The notes beneath the pieces are model-generated. The model ran no database searches. It saw only the letters and a list, made by a program, of their open reading frames with translations, and was not told the origin of the DNA. Positions 24,293-32,688 of a stretch of DNA of 49,841 bases are shown here, piece after piece. Made by a program: the position numbers and the translations under genes. Position 1 is the first letter of the stretch. Each line of letters begins with the position of its first letter. Source of the DNA: Paenibacillus tengchongensis (GTDB lineage Bacteria > Bacillota > Bacilli > Paenibacillales > Paenibacillaceae); contig NZ_WACP01000024.1 in NCBI RefSeq assembly GCF_008973665.1, forward strand, positions 1 through 49,841. Reading direction: 5' to 3'.

Positions 24293-24979
24293 TTGCAGCC
24301 TGACCATAAAAAGGCTTGGAACGATCACCATAAAATGCTGGCAGACACGCTGAATAAGCCTGCGGCGGCGGCCGAGGCTGCGGAACTGTTCCTTAAGCTG
24401 CATGGCACACTGTACGCCTCAGGCGAAGCCCATGCGGAGCATTGGAATTTCGAGGATGAACTGCTCAAGGATCTCCGGGAGCAGACGATGCGCCTTTATC
24501 CCGTAAGCACACCCGGAAGCAGCAATTCCATCGTCTGGCATCTGTGGCACAGTGCCCGGGTTGAGGACATCACGGTGAACATGCTCATCGCTGGAGGAGA
24601 GCAGGTGCTGCATAAGCAGCATTTTGCCGGAAGGTTAGGTACGGATGTTCACCATTCCGGGAACGGAATGGCTGCGCAGGAGATGGAGCGCTTCAGCATA
24701 AAGGTAGATATCCCCGCCCTCCGGGCATACCGCAGTGCAGTCGCATTCAGGACCCGGGAGATTATCGGCAGCCTCCAGCCGGAGCAATTCAAAGAGAAGG
24801 TACGCCCGGAGCGGATTGCCCACCTGGCCAAGGAGGGGGCTGTCATGGCCTCAGAGCAATGGCTGATCGACTACTGGGCAGGCAAGACCATCGCCGGACT
24901 GATTCTGATGCCCGCTACCCGGCATAACCTGGTGCATCTGAATAAAGCAGGGCGCATTAAGCACAAGTATCAGAAGTAA
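24293..24979 (+). CDS. DinB-like family protein
   Basis: This encodes 228 residues, mostly helical. The stretch SNSIVWHLWHSARVEDITVNML resembles the metal-site helix of DinB/YfiT-type four-helix bundles, and EQWLIDYWAGKTIAGLILMPATRHNLVHL resembles their last helix with histidine. Such proteins may be thiol-dependent S-transferases or hydrolases, and no specific reaction can be named. The start is TTG at 24293 preceded by GAAAGTGGTG. It is divergent from the marR operon and transcribed alone, ending at a strong terminator. Confidence 0.7.
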   Translation: MQPDHKKAWNDHHKMLADTLNKPAAAAEAAELFLKLHGTLYASGEAHAEHWNFEDELLKDLREQTMRLYPVSTPGSSNSIVWHLWHSARVEDITVNMLIAGGEQVLHKQHFAGRLGTDVHHSGNGMAAQEMERFSIKVDIPALRAYRSAVAFRTREIIGSLQPEQFKEKVRPERIAHLAKEGAVMASEQWLIDYWAGKTIAGLILMPATRHNLVHLNKAGRIKHKYQK

Positions 24980-24990
24980 ACGCGTTAAAA

Positions 24991-25035
24991 AAAGAGCGGG
25001 CCGGAGCAACCCACCTCCAAAACCCGCTCTTTCAT
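24991..25035. terminator. Bidirectional terminator between convergent genes
   Basis: AAAGAGCGGG (24991-25000) pairs with CCCGCTCTTT (25023-25032), with an additional GGAG/CTCC pairing inside. T-rich runs follow in both directions, fitting the DinB-like gene on the plus strand and the large activase-related gene on the minus strand. Confidence 0.92.
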
Positions 25036-25041
25036 TTTGTC

Positions 25042-28000
25042 TTACATACCGCTGCCGAGTATACCGGCCACCGCCGGCTTGATCGCCATCCCCTGTCTGA
25101 CGGATGGTTCGATACCGCCGCCGCCAACGGCACCGCTCGCAATCGACATCATCAGCTTGATCCGGTTCGCCTGGTTGACTACGCTGACACCGGCATCGTA
25201 GTCGATGGCCGCAATATTCGCGCCGGGATAGAGCTCCTTCAGCCCCTTGATCATGCCCCGGCCAGTAATATGGTTCGGCAGGCAGGCGAACGGCTGGATG
25301 CAGACGATATTGTTCACCTCGTTATCGAGCAGATCCATCATTTCCGCCGTCAGGAACCAGCCTTCTCCCATCTGGTTGCCTACGGATACGAGCCGGCTGG
25401 CCTTCTCGGCCAGGCCGTAAATCGTTTCGCGCCCCTTGGCAAGGCCGGCTTTCTCCAGCGCCACTTTGACCGGCTTGCGGTAGATTTCCAGATAGGAAAT
25501 GAGCATCGGATTAATGTAGCCGAGCGTCTTGCTCTTGCCGAATTGCTCCGCCTTGTAGATCGGGTTATAGACGCAGTAAAAGATAAAGTCCAGGAAGTCC
25601 GGCATCACCGCTTCTCCGCCCTCCGCCTCGATCATCTCGATGATCCGGTTGTTGGCGTCCGGATGGAACTTGATCAGAATCTCGCCGACGATGCCGACGC
25701 GCGGCTTCTCTTCAGTCGTCACCGGCAGGCGGCAGAAATCAGCGACGATCTCGCGGATCAGGCGCTTATATTCCCGGAACGAGAAGGTTGACAGGCTCGC
25801 TTTGCAGCGCTCCATCCCCCGGCGGTAAACCGCCTCTGCGCTGCCCGGAATGATCTCGTACGGCCGGAAATGGTTAACGAGCCGCATCATCAGATCGCCG
25901 TAGCAGGCGGCGGCGATGAGCCGGTTGGCGAGCTTCAGATTGATCTTGAAGCCCGGCTGGGATTCGAGTCCTGACACATTCAGCGAGATGACCGGGATCT
26001 GCCCGAGACCGCAGTCCTTCAGCGCCTTGCGCAGCAGCGAGATATAGTTGGTCGCCCGGCAGCCGCCGCCTGTCTGCGACATGATGACCGCCGTGCGGTC
26101 CGGGTCGTAGCCGCCGCTCTTCAGCGCGGACAGAATCTGGCCGATGGTGACAATAGCCGGATAACAGGCGTCATTATTGACATAACGCAGTCCCTCCTCG
26201 GTCTCCTGCGGCCCGGTCGTCTCCAGCACCTTCAGCCGGTATCCGGCATCGCGGAAGACGCGCTCGAACAGCTCGAAATGCACCGGCGACATCTGCGGCG
26301 CCAGAATGGTATACGTCTCCTTCATTTCTTTCGTAAATGGAACGATCGGCTGGTTCTTATACAGCAGCTGCGGCTGCACATCGCTCTTCTCGCGCTCGCG
26401 CATGGCCGCCTGCAGGGAACGCAGGCGGATGCGCGCCGCGCCCAGGTTGCTGATCTCGTCGATCTTGATCAGCGTGTACACCTTATTGTGGCTCTCCATA
26501 ATCTCCTGCACCGCATCGCAGGTAATGGCGTCGATGCCGCAGCCGAACGAGGTAAGCTGGACCAGCTCCAGATCATTCCGCCCTGCGGCGAAACGGGCCG
26601 CCCGGTACATCCGCGCATGGTAGGTCCACTGGTTCACAACCTTCATATCGCCTTCGCTGCGGTCCAGATGGCAGACCGCATCCTCGGTCAGCACCGCCAG
26701 ACCCATGCCGGTAATCATATCGGCGATGCCATGGTTGATCTCGGGATCGGCATGGTATGGATGCCCGCAGAGCAGAATACCCTTGGTTCCCGTTGCACTT
26801 AGGAAGTCCAGCGTCTCCTCGCCCTTGGTGCGGACATCCTTCTTCGCCTGCTCCGCTTCAGCCAGGCCGGCCTGTACCGCCGCCGCAATCTCCTCGCGCG
26901 GGATACCCGGGAAGGTCTTGGCGAGACCCTTAACCAGCGCCCCGATATCGTCAAAGGTCAGGAACGGGCTGACCAGCGGCACGCCGTTCTCCTTCAGGCC
27001 GTCCATATTGTTGCGGATGACCTCGGGGTAAGACGCGACCACCGGACAGTTGAAGTGGTTCGTCGCCGCCGTGTCTTCCTTCTTCTCGTAGACTACCGCC
27101 GGGTAGAAGATGAAGTCCACACCCTTGGCGATCAGACTCTGCACATGTCCATGCGCCATCTTCGCCGGATAACAGATCGATTCGGAAGGGATAGTGTCCA
27201 TGCCGCTCTCGTACAGCTTCTTGCTGGATTTCGGCGACAGCACGGTCCGGTAGCCCAGCGCCGTGAAGAAGGTGTGCCAGAACGGGTAGTTCTCGAACAT
27301 GTTCATCGTACGCGGAATGCCGACCGTGCCCCGCACAGCCTGCTCTTCCGCCAGCCCTTCATAATCGAAGAAGCGTTCATATTTATACTGCATCAGGTTC
27401 GGCAGATTGTTCTTTTGCTTCTTGCTGCCAGCGCCGCGCTCGCACCGGTTGCCGGTGACGTAGAAGCTCTTGTCGGGGAAGCGGCTGATCGTCAGCGCAC
27501 AATTGTTGGCGCACAGGCTGCAGCGTCCCGGGGACACCGAATACTGGAAGGTCTCCAGCTCATCCGGACCGAGAATCGTGCTGAAGCCGTGCTCTCCTGC
27601 GTTCTCCCGGGCAATCAGTGCACAGCCGTAAGCGCCCATTACACCGGCGATATCGGGCCGCACGACCGTTCTGCCGGTCAACTGCTCGAAGGCGCGCAGT
27701 ACAGCCTCATTATAGAAGGTACCGCCCTGTACAATGATATTGCGCCCCAAATCCTCGGGGTTGCGGATCTTGATGACCTTTTGCAGCGCGTTCTTAATGA
27801 CCGAGTAGGCCAGCCCCGCCGAAAGGTCGGCCAGGGACGCGCCTTCCTTCTGCACCTGCTTCACCTTGGAGTTCATAAATACGGTGCAGCGCGAGCCGAG
27901 GTTGACCGGCTTCTCTGACGCCAGCGCCGCCTGCGCGAAGTCGGTAATGGAGAGCTCCAGCGCCGACGCGAAGCTCTCCAGAAATGAGCCGCAGCCCGCC

Positions 28001-29334
28001 GAGCAGGCTTCGTTCAGCATCAGGCTGTCGATCGCCCCGCCGCGGATCTTGATGCATTTCATATCCTGCCCGCCGATATCGAGAATGAAATCGACTTCCG
28101 GCATGAATTTGGCGGCCGCCTTATAATGGGCCACCGTTTCGACTTCGCCGCCGTCGGTCTTCAGCCCCGCCTTGATCAGGCCTTCGCCGTAACCGGTCGC
28201 GTAAGCTCCCGCTATGTAACAGCCTTCCGGCAGAATGCGGTAAATCTCTTTCATGGCATCCGTCACCGACTGCAGCGGATTGCCTTTGTTGCTGCCGTAG
28301 AAGGTGTAGAGAATCTGGTCTTCCTTGCCGGTAACGACCAGCTTTGTCGTCGTCGAGCCGGCATCAATGCCGAGATACACCGGCCCTTTATAATCCGCCA
28401 GCTCCGCGCGCGCAGCGGCCGCCCGGCCATGCCGTTCGCGGAATGCCGCGAGGTCCGCCTGCGTCGCGAAGAGCGGCGCCAACTCGGCGTCCTCCGCCCG
28501 GTCGGCGCTGAAGTCGATGGCTGCGAGCCGGCTGATCCATCCGGAGAGCGGCAGCACCTGCGGGTCCTTCTGCGACAGCGCCGAGCCGATGGCGACGAAA
28601 TATTGCGAGTGGTCCGGGAACAGGACCTCCTCCTTCTTCAGCCCCAGCGTCTCTGCGAAGCGCCGCCGGAGCTGCGGCAGGTACGTCAGCGGGCCGCCGA
28701 GAAAAGCCACCCGGCCGCGGATCGGCCGCCCGCAGGCCAGACCGCTGATCGTCTGGTTGACGATGCTCTGAAAGATGGACGCAGCGACATCCTCTCGGCG
28801 CGCACCTTCATTCAGGAGCGGCTGCACATCGCTCTTGGCGAATACGCCGCAGCGCGAGGCGATGGGATAAATGCGCTCATGCTTCTCGGCCAGTGTATCC
28901 AGCCCGCCCGGATCCGTCTGGAGCAGTGCCGCCATCTGGTCGATGAACGCTCCCGTCCCTCCCGCGCAGGCGGTATTCATCCGCTGCTCGATGCCGCCGC
29001 TGAGGTAGATGATCTTGGCATCCTCCCCGCCGAGCTCAATCGCTGTATCACAGCCGGGAATGAGTTCGCTGATCGCTTTTGTACAGGCGATAACCTCCTG
29101 AACAAAAGGAACTCCTCCAAGCTTGGACAGGGACAAGCCGGAGGAACCGCTTACAGTAAGTGCTGCCTCCCGATCCGGGAACCTGTCCTGTACATCCGAC
29201 AAGAGGGAAAGGGCGGCTTTTTTTATATCGCTATAATGTCTGACATAATCCTGATGGAGTATTGCATCCTGTTCCATAACCACTAACTTGGCTGTAGTTG
29301 ATCCGACGTCGAGTCCAATGCGCAGCATCATCAT
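25042..29334 (-). CDS. Acyl-CoA dehydratase activase-related protein (BadF/HgdC-type ATPase fused to HgdB-like region)
   Basis: This encodes 1430 residues. Two ASKHA ATPase modules of the BadF/BadG/BcrA/BcrD type come in tandem (from residue 4, IGLDVGSTTAKLVV, and from about 320, LGIDAGSTTTKLVV). They contain cysteines in CAGGTGAF and EACSAGCGSF, positions that hold a [4Fe-4S] cluster in 2-hydroxyglutaryl-CoA dehydratase activators. Next is a DUF2229-type part with CSLCANNCALTIS and CERGAG, then a 2-hydroxyacyl-CoA dehydratase (HgdB)-like domain. Similar giant proteins occur in Bacillota, but their reaction is unknown, so ATP-driven low-potential electron transfer is only family knowledge. 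Three consecutive ATG codons open the gene, and the ribosome binding site is weak. A Rex-like dyad lies about 75 bases upstream. Confidence 0.88.
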   Translation of the reverse strand: MMMLRIGLDVGSTTAKLVVMEQDAILHQDYVRHYSDIKKAALSLLSDVQDRFPDREAALTVSGSSGLSLSKLGGVPFVQEVIACTKAISELIPGCDTAIELGGEDAKIIYLSGGIEQRMNTACAGGTGAFIDQMAALLQTDPGGLDTLAEKHERIYPIASRCGVFAKSDVQPLLNEGARREDVAASIFQSIVNQTISGLACGRPIRGRVAFLGGPLTYLPQLRRRFAETLGLKKEEVLFPDHSQYFVAIGSALSQKDPQVLPLSGWISRLAAIDFSADRAEDAELAPLFATQADLAAFRERHGRAAAARAELADYKGPVYLGIDAGSTTTKLVVTGKEDQILYTFYGSNKGNPLQSVTDAMKEIYRILPEGCYIAGAYATGYGEGLIKAGLKTDGGEVETVAHYKAAAKFMPEVDFILDIGGQDMKCIKIRGGAIDSLMLNEACSAGCGSFLESFASALELSITDFAQAALASEKPVNLGSRCTVFMNSKVKQVQKEGASLADLSAGLAYSVIKNALQKVIKIRNPEDLGRNIIVQGGTFYNEAVLRAFEQLTGRTVVRPDIAGVMGAYGCALIARENAGEHGFSTILGPDELETFQYSVSPGRCSLCANNCALTISRFPDKSFYVTGNRCERGAGSKKQKNNLPNLMQYKYERFFDYEGLAEEQAVRGTVGIPRTMNMFENYPFWHTFFTALGYRTVLSPKSSKKLYESGMDTIPSESICYPAKMAHGHVQSLIAKGVDFIFYPAVVYEKKEDTAATNHFNCPVVASYPEVIRNNMDGLKENGVPLVSPFLTFDDIGALVKGLAKTFPGIPREEIAAAVQAGLAEAEQAKKDVRTKGEETLDFLSATGTKGILLCGHPYHADPEINHGIADMITGMGLAVLTEDAVCHLDRSEGDMKVVNQWTYHARMYRAARFAAGRNDLELVQLTSFGCGIDAITCDAVQEIMESHNKVYTLIKIDEISNLGAARIRLRSLQAAMREREKSDVQPQLLYKNQPIVPFTKEMKETYTILAPQMSPVHFELFERVFRDAGYRLKVLETTGPQETEEGLRYVNNDACYPAIVTIGQILSALKSGGYDPDRTAVIMSQTGGGCRATNYISLLRKALKDCGLGQIPVISLNVSGLESQPGFKINLKLANRLIAAACYGDLMMRLVNHFRPYEIIPGSAEAVYRRGMERCKASLSTFSFREYKRLIREIVADFCRLPVTTEEKPRVGIVGEILIKFHPDANNRIIEMIEAEGGEAVMPDFLDFIFYCVYNPIYKAEQFGKSKTLGYINPMLISYLEIYRKPVKVALEKAGLAKGRETIYGLAEKASRLVSVGNQMGEGWFLTAEMMDLLDNEVNNIVCIQPFACLPNHITGRGMIKGLKELYPGANIAAIDYDAGVSVVNQANRIKLMMSIASGAVGGGGIEPSVRQGMAIKPAVAGILGSGM

Positions 29335-29405
29335 GCCATCACCGTGCCTTGCTCAAAATTTAAAGTAATATGAGGCAACTATATCATGACGACGCCGCAT
29401 AGAGG

Positions 29406-29423
29406 CTGTTAAAAATGTAACAG
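29406..29423. promoter_or_regulatory. Rex-like dyad upstream of the activase-related gene
   Basis: CTGTTAAAAATGTAACAG contains 6-bp perfect arms CTGTTA and TAACAG separated by six bases. It resembles the TTGTTAA-N4-TTAACAA sites of the redox repressor Rex in Clostridia. It lies between the peroxiredoxin stop codon and the start of the large activase-related gene, both on the minus strand. No clear promoter is visible around it. Confidence 0.35.
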
Positions 29424-29452
29424 ACAGATCGTTTTGCTCCGCAGCATACTGT

Positions 29453-29917
29453 CTATTTCACGATTTCTCCCAGGACGGCGTCCACATGGCCTTTGACGCG
29501 GACTTTGCGCCATTCTGCAGCCAGCCTGCCCTCTTCATCGATCAGGAAAGTGGAGCGGACGACGCCCATAAACTCGCGGCCGTACAATTTCTTCAGCTGC
29601 CATACGCCGAACAGCTCGCTCACCTGGTGCTCCTCATCGGACAGCAGGGGGAACGGCAGACTGTGCTTCGCGGCAAACCTGGCCTGCAGCGCAGGGCTGT
29701 CGGGGCTGATGCCGAGAATGACCGCATCTTTGGCGGCTATGGTGTCATGGGCGTCGCGGAATTCGCAGGCTTCCTGGGTGCAGGCGGGAGTCATGCTTTT
29801 CGGATAAAAATAAAGCAGCACCTTGCGGCCGCGGTATTGGCTTAGACTGATTTGTTCTCCGCCTGCGGCGGGCAGCGTAAAATCGGGGACGGGTTGTCCG
29901 ATCTGGACTTGGCTCAT
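29453..29917 (-). CDS. bcp: Thioredoxin-dependent peroxiredoxin, Bcp/PrxQ type
   Basis: This encodes 154 residues, the usual length. It reduces hydrogen peroxide and organic peroxides using thioredoxin. Peroxidatic Cys46 and the nearby Cys51 (MTPACTQEACEF) match the two cysteines of atypical 2-Cys Bcp proteins, with the FYPK segment before them and Arg in VVRSTFLI. TAGGAG lies ten bases before the ATG. It is upstream of the iron-sulfur activase-related gene on the same strand, 118 bases away, and could be partly cotranscribed. Confidence 0.95.
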   Translation of the reverse strand: MSQVQIGQPVPDFTLPAAGGEQISLSQYRGRKVLLYFYPKSMTPACTQEACEFRDAHDTIAAKDAVILGISPDSPALQARFAAKHSLPFPLLSDEEHQVSELFGVWQLKKLYGREFMGVVRSTFLIDEEGRLAAEWRKVRVKGHVDAVLGEIVK

Positions 29918-29988
29918 GTGTGGTTCGCTCCTATGGGTATGCAGATTTTTTAAGACCAGACTAAATTTTTTGGCGAAATATTCCGAAA

Positions 29989-30017
29989 TTGCTTGTATTC
30001 CTAAAAGAAATTATAAT
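29989..30017 (+). promoter_or_regulatory. Sigma-A promoter of the LCP gene
   Basis: TTGCTT (29989-29994), a 17-base spacer and a consensus TATAAT (30012-30017) lie 32 bases before the start codon of the LCP-family gene. Confidence 0.75.
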
Positions 30018-30049
30018 GAAGAGAATGTGAAAGCGAAAGGAAGAACGAA

Positions 30050-31102
30050 ATGCCACCAAGAAAGAAACGACATGCGAAAGCCGGCAAATCGAAGAAGAAG
30101 CCGCTGCTCTGGACTCTGGCCATCATCCTCCTCCTGATTATCGGCGGGGTGGCATACTACTTTGCCGAAGTTTACAATCAGCTTGACGACTTGCAGAAGA
30201 GCGGCGAGGATTCCCCTTTTGCCAATATTCCAAGTGCCGCAGTACCCGCCTCCGAACCCCCGAAATGGGAAGGCACCGAACCGGTCAATATCCTGCTGAT
30301 GGGCGTCGACGCCCGCGGCGTGAAGAAAGGCGAAGTACCGCGTTCCGATACGATGCTCGTTGCCTCGCTTGACCCCGTGAAGAAGAAGTTTTATGTATTC
30401 TCCATTCTCCGCGACACTTATGTGGATATCCCGGAGTACGGCAAGGAACGGATTAACACGGCGATTACACACGGTCCCAATACGGCGATGCAGACGGTCA
30501 GCGATCTGCTGGGCATCCCGATTCAATATTATGTCTACACGGATTTCCAGGGATTCATCAAGCTTGTGGACGCTGTAGGCGGTGTCGATTATGAAGTCGA
30601 AAAGGATATGGTCTATAAGACCAAGGCCGACGGCCCCGAATATGACATCGATCTAAAACAAGGCTTCCAGCACCTCGACGGCAGCCAGGCGCTGCAATAC
30701 GTGCGGTTCCGTCATGATGCGACTTCGGACTTCACCCGTACCGAACGCCAGCGCGGCTTCCTGAAGGCCGTTGCCGACAAGGTCATCAGCACAACCTCGC
30801 TGCTTAAGCTGCCGGATATTCTGGCCCAGGTGGTGCCGTATGTCGACACCAATCTGTCGGTGAATGATATGGTCAAGCTTGCTTCTGTCGGGTATGACAG
30901 CTCAATGGGCGGCAGCGAGCAGATCCCGCCGATGAGCCTGCTGACCGAAGATACCACCCCTGGCGGTTCCGCCGTAATCGGCTTTAAGAGCGAAGAGGCG
31001 CTGCAGGAATTCGTCCAAGAAACAATGACTGAGCCTGAGCCGACACCTTCTCCGGAAGCTTCGCCGGGCAGCAGTCCGTCCGCTTCGGCGGCAACCGAGT
31101 AA
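30050..31102 (+). CDS. LytR-CpsA-Psr (LCP) family cell-wall glycopolymer ligase
   Basis: This encodes 350 residues. A very basic cytoplasmic start (PPRKKRHAKAGKSKKK) precedes one membrane helix (about 20-41), then the extracellular LCP domain (about 80-245) with VNILLMGVDARG, RSDTMLVASLDP, FSILRDTYVDIP, GFIKLVDAVGGVDYEV and ALQYVRFRHDATSDFTRTERQRGFL, and a Pro/Ser-rich tail. LCP proteins transfer undecaprenyl-pyrophosphate-linked wall polymers such as teichoic acid to peptidoglycan. The ATG follows AAAGGAAG by six bases. It stands alone with its own promoter. Confidence 0.94.
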   Translation: MPPRKKRHAKAGKSKKKPLLWTLAIILLLIIGGVAYYFAEVYNQLDDLQKSGEDSPFANIPSAAVPASEPPKWEGTEPVNILLMGVDARGVKKGEVPRSDTMLVASLDPVKKKFYVFSILRDTYVDIPEYGKERINTAITHGPNTAMQTVSDLLGIPIQYYVYTDFQGFIKLVDAVGGVDYEVEKDMVYKTKADGPEYDIDLKQGFQHLDGSQALQYVRFRHDATSDFTRTERQRGFLKAVADKVISTTSLLKLPDILAQVVPYVDTNLSVNDMVKLASVGYDSSMGGSEQIPPMSLLTEDTTPGGSAVIGFKSEEALQEFVQETMTEPEPTPSPEASPGSSPSASAATE

Positions 31103-31125
31103 ATAGATTCAGCCAGGCATGATGG

Positions 31126-31160
31126 ACGGGCGAACAGCGGATGAACCGCGGTTCGCCCGT
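31126..31160 (+). other. Strong hairpin between the LCP and hemL genes
   Basis: ACGGGCGAAC (31126-31135) pairs perfectly with GTTCGCCCGT (31151-31160), and GCGG/CCGC pair inside the loop. Only TCCCTTG follows, so it is a poor Rho-independent terminator. It may be a processing or pausing element 38 bases before the hemL start. Confidence 0.6.
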
Positions 31161-31198
31161 TCCCTTGCACTGCGCTACCCTAGAGAGGATGGTACCTA

Positions 31199-32515
31199 AT
31201 GAACCGCAGCACATCAGAGCAATTATACCAGGAGGCCCTTCAGCATATCGTCGGCGGGGTGAACAGCCCTTCCCGCTCCTTCAAGGCCGTCGGCGGCGGA
31301 GCGCCAGTCTTCATGAAACGCGCTGCCGGCTCCAAGTTCTGGGACGAGGACGGCAATGAGTATATCGACTATCTCGCCGCCTACGGGCCGATTATCACCG
31401 GCCATGCCCATCCGCATATTACAGCGGCGATTACCGAAGCCGCCGGAAACGGCGTCCTCTACGGCACACCGACCCAGCTTGAGATCAGGCTGGCCAAGCT
31501 GCTGAAGGAAGCCATTCCGTCCATGGACAAGGTGCGCTTCGTCAACTCCGGCACGGAGGCCGTCATGACCACGATCCGCGTCGCCCGCGCCTACACCGGA
31601 CGCAGCAAGATCATCAAGTTCGCCGGCTGCTACCACGGCCACTCCGATCTGGTGCTCGTGGCCGCAGGCTCCGGTCCGTCCACGCTGGGCATTCCGGACA
31701 GCGCCGGCGTTCCCGGCAGCATCGCCCAGGAAGTGATCACGGTGCCGTATAATGACCTGGACGGACTGCGCGAGGCGCTGGCGACCTGGGGCGCGGACGT
31801 CGCTGCCGTCATGGTCGAGCCGATCGTCGGCAACTTCGGCATGGTGATGCCGCAGGAAGGCTTCCTGGAGGGTCTGTGCCAGCTCGCGCACGACAACGGG
31901 TCCCTCGTCATTTACGACGAGGTGATTACCGCCTTCCGCTTCCACTTCGGCTCCACGCAGACCTATGCCGGCCTCGCCAATCACGAGGCCATTGTGCCCG
32001 ACCTGACCGCCCTCGGCAAGATCATCGGCGGCGGCCTGCCGATCGGCGCCTACGGCGGCCGCAAGGAGATCATGGAGAAGGTGGCGCCGCTCGGCCCGGC
32101 TTATCAGGCCGGCACGATGGCCGGTAACCCGGCCTCCATCTCAGCCGGCATTGCCTGCCTCGAAGTGCTGCGCGGAGAAGGTGTATACGAGGAGATGGAG
32201 CGGCTGGCCATCCGGCTGACAGAAGGGCTGCAGGCCTCAGCCGACGCCCACGGCATCCCGCTGACGATCAACCGCATCCGTGGCTCGTTCTCGACCCACT
32301 TCTGCCAGCATCCGGTGACCAATTACGATGAAGCGCAGGATACGGACGGCGAGCTGTTCGCCAGCTTCTTCCGCCATATGCTGAACCGCGGTATCAACCT
32401 GGCCCCGTCCAAGTATGAGGCATGGTTCCTGACCACGGCGCATACCGATGCCGATATCGACGCCACGCTGGAAGCGGCGGAGGACTCCTTCCGCGCGATG
32501 GCTGCGGAGAGATAA
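31199..32515 (+). CDS. hemL: Glutamate-1-semialdehyde 2,1-aminomutase
   Basis: This encodes 438 residues, normal for the family. It is a PLP enzyme that converts glutamate-1-semialdehyde to 5-aminolevulinate in tetrapyrrole synthesis. Seen are VNSGTEAVMTTIRVAR, KFAGCYHGHSD, the PLP-aspartate region YDEVITAFRF and the Schiff-base lysine Lys274 in LGKIIGGGLPIGAYGG. The ATG follows AGAGGATGG. No other haem genes are nearby, so this may be the second, stand-alone paralogue (called gsaB in Bacillus subtilis) rather than the hem-operon copy. The sequence alone does not decide this. Confidence 0.93.
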   Translation: MNRSTSEQLYQEALQHIVGGVNSPSRSFKAVGGGAPVFMKRAAGSKFWDEDGNEYIDYLAAYGPIITGHAHPHITAAITEAAGNGVLYGTPTQLEIRLAKLLKEAIPSMDKVRFVNSGTEAVMTTIRVARAYTGRSKIIKFAGCYHGHSDLVLVAAGSGPSTLGIPDSAGVPGSIAQEVITVPYNDLDGLREALATWGADVAAVMVEPIVGNFGMVMPQEGFLEGLCQLAHDNGSLVIYDEVITAFRFHFGSTQTYAGLANHEAIVPDLTALGKIIGGGLPIGAYGGRKEIMEKVAPLGPAYQAGTMAGNPASISAGIACLEVLRGEGVYEEMERLAIRLTEGLQASADAHGIPLTINRIRGSFSTHFCQHPVTNYDEAQDTDGELFASFFRHMLNRGINLAPSKYEAWFLTTAHTDADIDATLEAAEDSFRAMAAER

Positions 32516-32530
32516 TAGTATTGAATAGCC

Positions 32531-32564
32531 CGGCCCGCCGCAATGATCGCGGCGGGCCGTTTTA
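32531..32564 (+). terminator. Rho-independent terminator of hemL
   Basis: CGGCCCGCCGC (32531-32541) pairs with GCGGCGGGCCG (32549-32559) over an 11-bp GC stem, followed by TTTTATT. Confidence 0.93.
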
Positions 32565-32688
32565 TTGACGCCGCCTGGATTACGCACTTTTGAACTCTAG
32601 TCTGCCGATCACCATTTTTTGAGATGATATTCCAAATCAGTTATGCTGGGGAGAGAGGGTACAGGTTATTGCTAAGGAGGATGTTCAC

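Noticed and set aside
28126..29286. Plus-strand frame of 386 codons antisense to the activase-related gene
   Set aside because: There is no start signal or domain, and the opposite strand encodes clear ASKHA ATPase motifs.
29406..29423. FNR/CRP-type site
   Set aside because: The TGTGA/TCACA half-sites of that family are absent; the arms are closer to Rex sites.
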